Assembly (NCBI GenBank): GCA_948470335.1
Contig: CAOKOL010000022.1
Coordinates: 1 to 64,000 of the forward strand
Length of the DNA: 64,000 nt
Reading direction: 5' to 3'
From: an uncultured Lachnospiraceae bacterium
Lineage (GTDB): Bacteria > Bacillota > Clostridia > Lachnospirales > Lachnospiraceae
Position numbers and translations under genes: made by a program. The first letter of the stretch is position 1; each line of letters opens with the position of its first letter. Positions 8,956 through 16,622 of this stretch are shown one piece after another. The notes under the pieces are model-generated. The model was not told the origin of the DNA and ran no database searches. It saw only the letters and a list, made by a program, of their open reading frames with translations.

Positions 8956-9387
8956 AAAGTTCCTCCTGATTGCTTTTGTTTCGGCAAAACCCTTTCTGAT
9001 GCCATACGCTCCTGAAATTTCGCTGACCTGTCTCCTTATGCCCGTACCATATGCGCCAGCTTCTGCCGTTTTGCCGTTTCGTTGTACTCTTACCGATTGA
9101 TATTTGGCCGCCGTATCATCTGCTATATTTTTATCATAATTACATGTATTATGCAATATGTAATATTTGTTTTTCATCAAGTTTGTGTATAATCACATAT
9201 TTCACACATAAATCGACGGCAAAACCTCCATAAAATATACATTATATACAAAAGAAAATGCTTGCTCTTTTTTATATCTATTGTTTCGGCCCTATAGATT
9301 CCTTCTGTCCGGAAAATCATGCCGCCTTAGTCATGGTAATATGGGCGATCTGCCTTTCCGCCGCAGTATGATCCTGCCCGGAGAACG
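8956..9387. other. Long leader/promoter region of second mttB-like gene
   Basis: No complete gene is seen. The part from 9110 to 9260 is very AT-rich and likely holds the promoter. It includes AATTACATGTA at 9138-9148, an 11-bp match to the perfect palindrome AATTACATGTAATT at 3556-3569 between gntR and tetR. From 9317 leftward-reading codons give a short protein-like tail (QDHTAAERQIAHITMTKAA then stop) without a start, perhaps a gene remnant. Confidence 0.3.
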
Positions 9388-9424
9388 AAAAAAGGGCCGG
9401 ATGACTTCCTGTCATCCATGCCCG
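9388..9424 (-). terminator. MATE gene terminator
   Basis: On the minus strand GGGC, a bulge, and GGATGAC pair with GTCATCC and GGCCC, followed by six T residues. It starts 27 bases after the MATE gene stop codon. Confidence 0.75.
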
Positions 9425-9450
9425 GATTTTGCCGTAACAAATCGGCTTCT

Positions 9451-10782
9451 TTAATACCCATACCTCTTTCTGTATCTGAAAAACATGAAAAGGGACAAGG
9501 CAAGCGCCATCAGCTCCGCCGCAGGTGTTGCCATCCAGATTCCGTTCACGCCCAGAATCATGGGGAGCACTATCATTGCAGCCAGCATAAACACAAAAGA
9601 TCTGGAAAATGCAAGGACAGCCGAGACGATCCCGTTGGATAATGCGGTAAACATTCCGCTGGCGAAAATATTAAACCCAATAAAAAGGAGGGCCGCCGTA
9701 CAGATCCTGTTCCCTGTTACCGCCAGATCGTACACCGGATTGCCGGGCCGTACAAAAACGGATACCAACGGCCCGGTCAGCGCAAAAGAAGCCGCAACGG
9801 TTATCAGAGATATTCCTGCGATCACTTTCAGGCTGAGCGCCGTCAGCTTTTTCAGTTTACCATGGTTCTGTTCCCCGTGATAATAACTGAGCATCGGCGC
9901 AACCCCGTAAGAATACCCCGTATACAGAGAGCTTGCAAACATCAGCACATACATGATGATCGTAACCGCCGCCACGCCATTTTCTCCGACATAATGCAGC
10001 ATCGTGCGGTTGAACATCATTGTGATAATTCCGGTAACAAGGGCAGTCGCCATCTCCGAACATCCGTTAGCAGCCGCATTGACGAGAACCCGAAACCGAA
10101 CTGCCGGTTTTTTAAAGTGCAAAAGGTTCTTTTTCCGGCTGAACACAAACAGTCCCACAACCGCTGTCACAGAATAGCCAAGGCCCGTTGCAACAGCCGC
10201 GCCGCCAATCCCCAGGCCAAACCCGGCGATCAGCACATAGTCAAGCACCATATTCAGAACACCGCCCATCACCGAACAGACCAGGGACAGGGCTGCCTTC
10301 CCGCTGGCAATCATATAAAGGGTAAAATTGTTCATCAGCAGAATCGGCACGGTAAACACCAGATAACGGCTCAGATATTCCACACAGTAGGTTTCCACAT
10401 CCGCGGAAAGATTCATTCCGGCAAATATATGGTCCATGGCCAGATACCCCGCCCCGCACATCACAATTCCCACCAGCACATTGATCAGAATCAGAAATGT
10501 GAAATCTTCTTTGGCCTCATCTGTTTTCTGCTCTCCCATTTTTTTCATAATCACCGCGTTGCCTCCAGTGGCAAGCATGGTGGAGATTGCCGTAACCAAC
10601 TGGATTACCGGCGCCGTCAGGTTAATTGCGGAAAGCGCGTCCGTACCGATCAGATTTGACACAAACAGCCCGTCAACCATTGTATAAAAAGACATAAATA
10701 CTGTCATTGCAATCGTTGGAACGGCGAATTTCAGGATATTTTTAAGGGTTACGGGATTTTCGTATACTGTTGCAGGTTTCAT
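9451..10782 (-). CDS. MATE-family multidrug efflux transporter
   Basis: The start ATG 10782 has AAAGGAG 6 bases before it, giving 443 residues; the frame is open to 10812. Twelve membrane segments are expected. MATE features include the N-terminal AVPTIAMTVFMSFYTMVDGL, a matching second-half segment, and conserved proline/glycine positions. The family exports cationic drugs or metabolites using Na+ or H+ gradients. The gene is divergent from a MerR regulator and is preceded by a 19-bp-spacer promoter (11034-11064), so it is probably induced by a compound sensed by that regulator. Confidence 0.88.
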   Translation of the reverse strand: MKPATVYENPVTLKNILKFAVPTIAMTVFMSFYTMVDGLFVSNLIGTDALSAINLTAPVIQLVTAISTMLATGGNAVIMKKMGEQKTDEAKEDFTFLILINVLVGIVMCGAGYLAMDHIFAGMNLSADVETYCVEYLSRYLVFTVPILLMNNFTLYMIASGKAALSLVCSVMGGVLNMVLDYVLIAGFGLGIGGAAVATGLGYSVTAVVGLFVFSRKKNLLHFKKPAVRFRVLVNAAANGCSEMATALVTGIITMMFNRTMLHYVGENGVAAVTIIMYVLMFASSLYTGYSYGVAPMLSYYHGEQNHGKLKKLTALSLKVIAGISLITVAASFALTGPLVSVFVRPGNPVYDLAVTGNRICTAALLFIGFNIFASGMFTALSNGIVSAVLAFSRSFVFMLAAMIVLPMILGVNGIWMATPAAELMALALSLFMFFRYRKRYGY

Positions 10783-11033
10783 AGGCTTCTCCTTTGTTTT
10801 ATATAGTTTCACAGTACCCCTTCCGGGGCTTTGCAGTGAGCGTCCGGGGGCTGTTTTTCAGACCCTTATGTGCGGTACATGAAAATTTCAGCAAAATACA
10901 GCATCAACATATTTTACCGGTCACTTCATCATGATAGCAGATGCTTTTTAGCCGCTTATTGTTCTGCAGTCTGCAATATCCGGTTCGGCGGGAGGTTTGA
11001 AAAGATATCTTGTATTTTTCTCCTGTGTATAGT
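10783..11033 (-). other. Untranslated leader of MATE gene
   Basis: About 250 bases lie between the predicted -10 box and the MATE start. No gene, strong hairpin or recognisable riboswitch was seen. Confidence 0.4.
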
Positions 11034-11064
11034 ATCCTAAACCGTACAGTAACTGTATGGTCAA
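11034..11064 (-). promoter_or_regulatory. MerR-type promoter for the MATE gene
   Basis: On the minus strand TTGACC (-35, 11059-11064) and TAGGAT (-10, 11034-11039) are separated by 19 bp, the lengthened spacer typical of MerR-activated promoters. The spacer carries the inverted repeat ACCGTACAGT / ACTGTATGGT (11041-11061 on the plus strand, one mismatch). It points at the MATE gene and the regulator starts 43 bases further on, in the opposite direction. Confidence 0.65.
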
Positions 11065-11106
11065 GACCAAATTGAAAATTTCTGAAAAAAGAATTGGAAA
11101 CATAAA

Positions 11107-11928
11107 ATGATAAACGGAAAAGATAAGCTCCTCACAATCGGCCAATTTGCGGCCATGCACGGAATCAATAAAAAAACCCTGATGTGGTATGATGAGATCG
11201 GACTGTTCAAACCGGCTGTGATTCATCCGGAAAACGGATACCGCTGCTACAGCTACCGCCAAAGCCCTGTTCTTGAAACAATCCTGCTGCTGCGGGAACT
11301 GGATGTCTCTGTCAGTGAAATACAGGATTTTATGAAAAACCGGTCCGCAGACAGATTAAAATACCTTCTGGAAGAAAAAACGGCAGACCTTGACCGGCAG
11401 ATTGCCCATTTACAGGCAGTCCGCACGCTGCTTTGGACACACAGGGAAAATATGGATGCCCTGCTGTCCATGGACTTATCCGAGATCAGCGTCATTCAAA
11501 AAGAGGAACGTTGTCTGATCACCGTAGACATCAGCCGGGATACTTCTTTTGAGCAGGAGGTAGAACTGATTACCGCAGAGACAGAAAAATACCGGCTGGG
11601 CCGCCTCCATAAAGCCTCCTACGGCTCCATGATTTCCGTTGACAGCCTGCTTCGCGGCAACTTTGACAATTACACCCGCCTTTTTATCGAAATCCCCTTT
11701 CTCCCATATCAGACCGGACTGCATATCACTCCCGGCGGAACATATCTGAGAGTGTTTCACAAAGGGGACTGGAAACAGCTTCCAAACCGGTATAAGGAAA
11801 TCCTGGCTTATGCCGAAAACCATCAACTGACCCTTCATGGATTTTCCTATGAGACGGGCATCAATGAAAATGTGATTGACCGGATCGAGGATTATATTGT
11901 CCGGATTGAAATTCCTGTCCTGGGATAG
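11107..11928 (+). CDS. MerR-family regulator with effector-binding domain
   Basis: The 273-residue protein has a MerR helix-turn-helix at residues 8-75 (LLTIGQFAAMHGINKKTLMW then YDEIGLFKPA, ENGYRCYS), a coiled-coil dimer helix around 85-125, and a C-terminal region of about 150 residues resembling the BmrR/GyrI-like drug-binding fold. That layout is found in activators of multidrug pumps. It is divergent from the MATE gene and an inverted repeat lies in the spacer of the MATE promoter. The ribosome site (TTGGAAAC) is weak. The effector is unknown. Confidence 0.85.
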   Translation: MINGKDKLLTIGQFAAMHGINKKTLMWYDEIGLFKPAVIHPENGYRCYSYRQSPVLETILLLRELDVSVSEIQDFMKNRSADRLKYLLEEKTADLDRQIAHLQAVRTLLWTHRENMDALLSMDLSEISVIQKEERCLITVDISRDTSFEQEVELITAETEKYRLGRLHKASYGSMISVDSLLRGNFDNYTRLFIEIPFLPYQTGLHITPGGTYLRVFHKGDWKQLPNRYKEILAYAENHQLTLHGFSYETGINENVIDRIEDYIVRIEIPVLG

Positions 11929-11935
11929 ATTCTGT

Positions 11936-12040
11936 TGATAAAACTGAGTGATTAGTCTGATGATAAACTTAACTCTAAATCGGATGTTGAACCTAACGAT
12001 AAACCTGATGTTAATTGAATGATAAACTTGATGATAAAAG
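11936..12040. repeat. Degenerate GATAAAC-type repeats
   Basis: The AT-rich gap after the MerR gene contains four imperfect copies of a GATAAA(C) unit followed by TTGATG/CTGATG-like sequence, at irregular spacing. It may be slippage-generated low-complexity DNA. No coding function is seen. Confidence 0.35.
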
Positions 12041-12124
12041 GCCTGCTAATAAAAACTTTTATCTTGACAGGCAAAATCCGCTGTGGGAAAATAAGAAAAA
12101 CTGACAGACAGGAGAAACATTGAA

Positions 12125-12610
12125 ATGGCACATTCCACGAACCTGACCACATTATGTTACATAGAGCAGAATGACTGCTACCTGATGATGCACCGGATCA
12201 AAAAGGAAATGGATCTGAATAAAGGGAAATGGATCGGCGTGGGCGGACATTTTCTGGAAGGGGAAAGTCCGGAGGAATGTCTGCTGCGGGAAGTAAAGGA
12301 GGAAACGGGCCTGACGCTGACCTCTTACCGGTTCAGAGGCATCGTCACCTTTCTCTCTGACATATGGGGCTGTGAATATATGCACCTGTATACGGCCGAT
12401 GCATTTGCGGAATCCCCCGAACAGCTTCCTGACGACTGCCCGGAAGGCATCCTGAAATGGATTCCCAAAAGCCAGGTCCCTCAGCTTCCCCTGTGGGAAG
12501 GCGATAAAATTTTTCTGAAATTACTGCTGGAAGAACAAAGCTTTTTCTCTTTGAAGCTGGTTTATGAAGGGGACACGCTGAAGGAGTGGAAGACGGAGGT
12601 ATATCGGTAA
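12125..12610 (+). CDS. Nudix hydrolase (MutT/8-oxo-dGTPase-like)
   Basis: The 161-residue protein has a complete Nudix box at about residues 39-61: GHFLEGESPEECLLREVKEE followed by TGL, matching G-x5-E-x7-REUxEExGU. The box coordinates Mg2+ and hydrolyses nucleoside diphosphates linked to another group. The N-terminal TTLCYIEQNDCYLMMHR and the length fit the bacterial 8-oxo-dGTP diphosphatase group, but the exact substrate is not settled by sequence. An AGGAG lies 12 bases before the ATG. It is the last ordinary gene before the island junction at 12685. Confidence 0.87.
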   Translation: MAHSTNLTTLCYIEQNDCYLMMHRIKKEMDLNKGKWIGVGGHFLEGESPEECLLREVKEETGLTLTSYRFRGIVTFLSDIWGCEYMHLYTADAFAESPEQLPDDCPEGILKWIPKSQVPQLPLWEGDKIFLKLLLEEQSFFSLKLVYEGDTLKEWKTEVYR

Positions 12611-12684
12611 GGAGAGGCTGTGTTGGTGATGTTGGTTGGTTTGGGGTAATTCGAATTTATGGGTAGGGCGGGGGGATTTGTGTT

Positions 12685-12817
12685 TTTCTCACCCCTCATC
12701 CCCCGTCCTCAACATATTCTCAATAAATATCCCATACCCCTTAGCCGGATCCTGTATAAACACATGAGTCACCGCCCCGATCACCTTACCATCCTGGATG
12801 ATCGGCGAGCCGGACAT
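12685..12817. repeat. Left 133-bp direct repeat (spoIVB 3' end), attL candidate
   Basis: These 133 bases match 22719-22851 at 129 positions with no gaps, at an exact offset of 10,034 bp. The repeat covers the last 43 codons of spoIVB including its stop, plus 4 bases. It forms the left edge of the island. The four differences correspond to 22774, 22801, 22819 and 22843, all third codon positions that leave the amino acid unchanged. Confidence 0.9.
12689..12817 (-). pseudogene. Displaced 3' fragment of spoIVB
   Basis: The fragment encodes the same final 42 residues as the intact SpoIVB at 22723-24009, starting at the MSGSP motif and ending at the stop. Upstream of that ATG the sequence is unrelated. 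An open frame to 12895 exists but joins the spoIVB tail to island DNA in the frame opposite the 47-aa gene, so it is not likely to be a real protein. Confidence 0.85.
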
Positions 12818-12845
12818 GCTTGTGTCAAGGATGGGACAACATTTT

Positions 12846-12989
12846 TTATTTCCAAAATTTATATGACAAATTTCCTTCTCCACTAAGAATTTCAATATAT
12901 TCTTTATTCAGTTTATCCATATAGCTTTCCTGCCATCCGGCTATTTTACTCCGAAACAGCTTCCAATCTTTCTCAGAAAATCTATTCAT
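12846..12989 (-). CDS. Small 47-aa protein, probably shortened
   Basis: An ATG at 12989 opens a 47-codon frame ending at TAA 12846-12848. The product begins [20 protein letters not shown], is charged and helical, and ends in SYKFWK. It resembles from memory a small family of unknown role common in Lachnospiraceae (often mislabelled a transporter), whose members seem to continue well past KFW. The stop lies only 28 bases from the island junction, so the gene was probably truncated when the junction formed. The ribosome site is poor and expression is uncertain. Confidence 0.5.
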   Translation of the reverse strand: MNRFSEKDWKLFRSKIAGWQESYMDKLNKEYIEILSGEGNLSYKFWK

Positions 12990-13119
12990 ATCACACACCG
13001 TCTCATACCATCCTCCCATACCGAATAATCAAATTCACCAGGACGTTATCATAAATCCACACTTTATATTTTGTCTATAACCAATTTTCTATAAACTATA
13101 ACACTAGCACCTAACCTTT

Positions 13120-13647
13120 CTATTCCGGAATTGCTTTAATCGGAAATTGCCCAAAATATGTATCTTCATTCCATTCCTGAATATTCAATACCTCTACGGA
13201 ATAAACCAAATTTCCCGTTTTACCCATTTTATCCTGAAGTACAAACGGAAGTTTCTTTTTCATTTTGTTTCGGAGCAACTTTCTGGATACCGAATCTCCT
13301 TTTGGATATTCTAATACACAAATATACCGAATTGGTTTCGATAATTTGCCGCTTAAATATAAATATGGAATCGAGTCATAAAATTTTCGAATCAATGTCC
13401 AAAATTTTTTCTCCTCAAACGGATTATATTGCTTTTCTGTTTCTACATGCAGTAATGCTTCTTTAATCTTTGCGTTTTTGTACTCAATCAATAATATATG
13501 CTGTTCCGTTTCCAGCACAAAATCTGCATCGCACAAAAAAGAAATGCCACCGGCATGATATAAACTATGAATATCCTCACTGGACCAAATCGCATTTGTA
13601 CAGTCAATTCCATATTTTCCATGCTCTTCTGTCATTATCTTTGTCAT
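13120..13647 (-). CDS. Putative PD-(D/E)xK nuclease-like partner of AAA ATPase
   Basis: The 175-residue product has no family I can name. Residues 38-60 (LCDADFVLETEQHILLIEYK) read as a PD-(D/E)xK core: Asp40 or Asp42, then Glu55-x-Lys57 on a hydrophobic strand. The fold would cut DNA or RNA using Mg2+. It starts 8 bases after the stop of the AAA ATPase gene, with GAGGTG before the ATG, so the two are one transcript and probably one complex. An ATPase plus small nuclease is a frequent defence arrangement. Function and catalytic assignment are inferred. Confidence 0.6.
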   Translation of the reverse strand: MTKIMTEEHGKYGIDCTNAIWSSEDIHSLYHAGGISFLCDADFVLETEQHILLIEYKNAKIKEALLHVETEKQYNPFEEKKFWTLIRKFYDSIPYLYLSGKLSKPIRYICVLEYPKGDSVSRKLLRNKMKKKLPFVLQDKMGKTGNLVYSVEVLNIQEWNEDTYFGQFPIKAIPE

Positions 13648-13655
13648 TTAACACC

Positions 13656-14687
13656 TCATAAATTATAAATTTTATCCAAAAGTTTATCAAAAGCCGCTAT
13701 AATAGAATTATTTTCCAATTCACCAAATTTGTTTCCTGCCTCATACCTGATTTTATTATCTGAATCCGTATCAAAACTAAAAGAATGATATAAAATACTA
13801 TCATTTTTATCCATACACACCTCAAAATAACTTGCCAGAACATAGTCATGGGTAGAAATAAAAATCTGAACGCCTTTTCGCTGTAATGACAAAAGTATAT
13901 TTACAATAATCGGGATATATTCAGGATTGATATTGGCTTCCGGTTCATCCCAAAAAAGTATAGAGCCTTTTTCTAAAGTTCCGTTTTTAACAAGCTGCCA
14001 GAGCAATGCCATTTTTCGGATTCCCTCAGCAACTAAATTAAATTCTTGTTTAGAATTCCCCTTTTTTAAATAAAATTCATCTTTTTTCGGTTCGTAGACA
14101 ACACTTCCATGTATAATACTTTCAATTTCCTTCAACATCATTTCTCGTTCCCTGGTATCTCTACCTACAGAAACATCTATCTTAGCCGCATTAATAATAT
14201 CAAGATAAGTATCATCAAAGTGAATGTTATTTTTATCTACTGCTGCGTTTAGATTATAACTGTTTGATAAAATTTCTTTAGCAGGAATAAAAATACTGTT
14301 TACACCACTAAATGTTTCTTCCCATCCCGTTTCGCCAGTCACATCGGCATCCCATTTTGTAGTCTTTTTATGAAATTTAACAGACAATACTTTTTCCTGT
14401 TTCATTCCGTTTTCCGAAGCTGTAACATGAATTGCCGCTGTACTATTCCCAGCCTTTCTGGTAATCAGACGTGAAATCTTGTAATCATCCGGCAACATGG
14501 TAAAAACAATCTTATGAGAGAAAGAAACCTTTTTATCCGCAGCCTGACATGCCGAATACAGCAATTTCAAAAGATGAGTCTTGCCCGTCCCGTTTTCTCC
14601 GATAAAGATATTAATTCCCTTATTCAGTTCTATTGTCTGCTCATCGAATACCGTATAATTCTGAAGGCTGATTTTTTTTAATATCAT
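13656..14687 (-). CDS. AAA-family ATPase (ABC/OLD-like), defence-associated
   Basis: The 343-residue protein has an ABC-type ATPase layout: N-terminal LKKISLQNYTVFDE, Walker A at 30-37 (GENGTGKT), a signature-like VAEGIRKMALLWQL at about 228, Walker B ILFWDEPEANINPE at about 254, and an H-switch FISTHDYVLA at about 286. There is no TOPRIM domain, so it is not a complete OLD nuclease. The nuclease activity is probably supplied by the next gene. A GGAG site precedes the ATG. It lies inside the AT-rich island. Confidence 0.8.
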   Translation of the reverse strand: MILKKISLQNYTVFDEQTIELNKGINIFIGENGTGKTHLLKLLYSACQAADKKVSFSHKIVFTMLPDDYKISRLITRKAGNSTAAIHVTASENGMKQEKVLSVKFHKKTTKWDADVTGETGWEETFSGVNSIFIPAKEILSNSYNLNAAVDKNNIHFDDTYLDIINAAKIDVSVGRDTREREMMLKEIESIIHGSVVYEPKKDEFYLKKGNSKQEFNLVAEGIRKMALLWQLVKNGTLEKGSILFWDEPEANINPEYIPIIVNILLSLQRKGVQIFISTHDYVLASYFEVCMDKNDSILYHSFSFDTDSDNKIRYEAGNKFGELENNSIIAAFDKLLDKIYNL

Positions 14688-14751
14688 GTTTTATTCTCCA
14701 TTCAATCTATTTAACAATATATCATTATAAATTATTACATTTCTAACCGAA

Positions 14752-15765
14752 TTACATATCATTGTATAAATCACTTTTCCTCAATTCAGCATCTAAAATC
14801 TGGCATTTTTCATCAATTAATAGTAATCCACGTTCCTCATTTATTTTATCTTGACAATCATCCAATACATTTTTTTTATATCCTGTGAATTCCATTATAA
14901 TTTCTGCTGATATCCCATTTTTCAACATTTCAATAATAGCATATTTTGCAACTGCTCGCGACTGAGCATTACCTGTCACACTGTTTAATACAGTAAACAT
15001 TTTTGTATTATCTAATTCTTTTTCAAAATTAATATCATCAAAAAACAATCTGTCATTTACACATCCCGCTAACACCGCTTCTCGTATTTTGATATATTTT
15101 TTCATCTGCATTGCCAGTCCATCAGGCAATCTTACACAAAATTTGTTAACAATTAACTTGTTTAAATCCATATTATAATCTCCGAGCTTTAGTTTCCTTA
15201 TCACATCATTCCGCAATCCATATAATAAAACTAATTTTACCATAAGCGCAGAAATATAATTTGAATAAACCCCCTTTTTCCTCATTAAAATATCTTCAAT
15301 CTCCACATCATTTATTAGCTGGTTACAGCGATTTAATATTTCCTTTGCCACATATTTATCTATTGGCGTCTCTTGCTTTGAATTATTCAAACCGATTTCT
15401 TTAATTTTATTTTCATACGCAATTTTAAATTGATTGATATGTTCATAATCATAAAAATAGTCATTTTTCCATCCATACTCTTCATATATAAATTTAAAAA
15501 AATTACCAAGAACAGCATAATACACATCAATGGTAGCTCTGCTTTTAATATTGCCAATTCTTTGATAATAAGCTACACTATCCAATAAACGATCTAATCC
15601 CATAGCAGTTAATACATATATATAATTTACATCGTCTGCTTTTAATTCTAATGTGACAAACTCATGAAAAACGTATATTTTTCTTCTATATGTAAGTGCT
15701 GTGCCATCTCCTTTTTTTTCCTTTTCCATCCTTAAAAACGCTTCTATGGCCTTTATAAACATCAT
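14752..15765 (-). CDS. Tyrosine-recombinase-fold protein, catalytically degenerate
   Basis: The 337-residue protein has an N-terminal helical SAM-like DNA-binding half (residues 1-115) and a C-terminal half that follows the phage-integrase pattern: LVLLYGLRNDVIRKLKLGDY (Arg185 at the first catalytic Arg), then SRAVAKYAIIEMLKNGIS where LRHTFA is expected, and FTGY where LGH is expected. The positions for catalytic His and Tyr appear to be Ala and Cys304. It is therefore probably a DNA-binding relative and not an active integrase. Its ATG overlaps the stop of the preceding gene (ATGA), so the two proteins are translated together. Confidence 0.6.
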   Translation of the reverse strand: MMFIKAIEAFLRMEKEKKGDGTALTYRRKIYVFHEFVTLELKADDVNYIYVLTAMGLDRLLDSVAYYQRIGNIKSRATIDVYYAVLGNFFKFIYEEYGWKNDYFYDYEHINQFKIAYENKIKEIGLNNSKQETPIDKYVAKEILNRCNQLINDVEIEDILMRKKGVYSNYISALMVKLVLLYGLRNDVIRKLKLGDYNMDLNKLIVNKFCVRLPDGLAMQMKKYIKIREAVLAGCVNDRLFFDDINFEKELDNTKMFTVLNSVTGNAQSRAVAKYAIIEMLKNGISAEIIMEFTGYKKNVLDDCQDKINEERGLLLIDEKCQILDAELRKSDLYNDM

Positions 15766-16604
15766 ATTTTCAATACTTCCATTTCAACTAATTCCCTCAA
15801 AATTTTCAATGCGCGAGATTCCTTCACCTTTAACAATTCCTGGACTTCTTTATTCGTTACCCTTCCCCTATCGTCCGCATATTGAACAATTCTTTTCTGA
15901 CCTTCATTCAGAATATCCACATTTATCCGTACTTTTTCCGTACTTACCCGTACTTTTTCCACACTTTCATTTATTTTATCCGTACTTTTCCCGACTTTTG
16001 TTCTATCAGGGAAACGATACAAATTAATACGAAAGCTTCCGCCAAGCTCCAACAGCTCTGGTTCTTCCAATCCAAATTCCTTGCATCGTCTGATAATTCT
16101 CGGAATTCCGCTTCCCCAATGCTCCATGATATTCATATAAGTAAACGCATATACCAATGCTCGGTTTCTGGGTATTGAAATCCCTTCCCTGATATCCTCC
16201 AGCCTTAAGCTTCCAAACAACATTCCCGGAGAAGTCACTTCTACACGGTCATCATACACTGCTACCTGTATACTTGACGGGTGTAGATAGCTGCGATGCG
16301 CCACGGCATTGCAGATCATCTCCCTGATACAATCGGTTGGAAGTTCATAAATATCCGTTCGGTATAATCCCTTGATTTCCGAACTCATATTAATATTACG
16401 TAAAACATACTCATATGCTGCATCCAACTGTTCAACAATATCCCCGTCATATTCTTTACGATCAATAAATATGTCCCTGGTCGTTCCTTTAAATACCGCA
16501 CATTGAATTGTCGCCTGCGGAAGATTATTATGAGTCATTAAAATAAACGCATTTGTAGGATAATAGCGATTTTCTTTCTTTACTAAAAATCCATTTTGTC
16601 TCAT
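15762..16604 (-). CDS. ATP-binding transcriptional regulator-like protein, N-terminally short
   Basis: The 280-residue product matches the C-terminal part of COG2865-type proteins: a GHKL-like ATP-binding segment (PTDCIREMICNAVAHRSY, then VEVTSPGMLFG and NIMEHWGSGIPRI) and a winged helix at about 225-280. The AlbA/Schlafen-like domain that normally begins these proteins is absent. The reading starts in the linker (MRQNGFLVKKENRYYPTNAF). It begins 18 bases after the primase-helicase stop. A repeated segment with KVRVSTEKVRINV joins the two parts. The shortening may be a deletion at module assembly. Confidence 0.72.
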   Translation of the reverse strand: MRQNGFLVKKENRYYPTNAFILMTHNNLPQATIQCAVFKGTTRDIFIDRKEYDGDIVEQLDAAYEYVLRNINMSSEIKGLYRTDIYELPTDCIREMICNAVAHRSYLHPSSIQVAVYDDRVEVTSPGMLFGSLRLEDIREGISIPRNRALVYAFTYMNIMEHWGSGIPRIIRRCKEFGLEEPELLELGGSFRINLYRFPDRTKVGKSTDKINESVEKVRVSTEKVRINVDILNEGQKRIVQYADDRGRVTNKEVQELLKVKESRALKILRELVEMEVLKI

Positions 16605-16622
16605 AACAAACCAATTGCACGA

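Noticed and set aside
1190..9180. Pyrrolysine-containing MttB
   Set aside because: Both mttB-like genes are full length with no in-frame TAG, so no pyrrolysine is needed.
12689..12895. 68-codon minus-strand frame ending in the SpoIVB tail
   Set aside because: Its first 26 codons are island DNA in the frame opposite the 47-aa gene. It has no good ribosome site. It is a chance join at the island edge.
14752..15765. Active integrase of the island
   Set aside because: The places for catalytic His and Tyr read as Ala, Tyr and Cys, and the coupled partner gene suggests another role.
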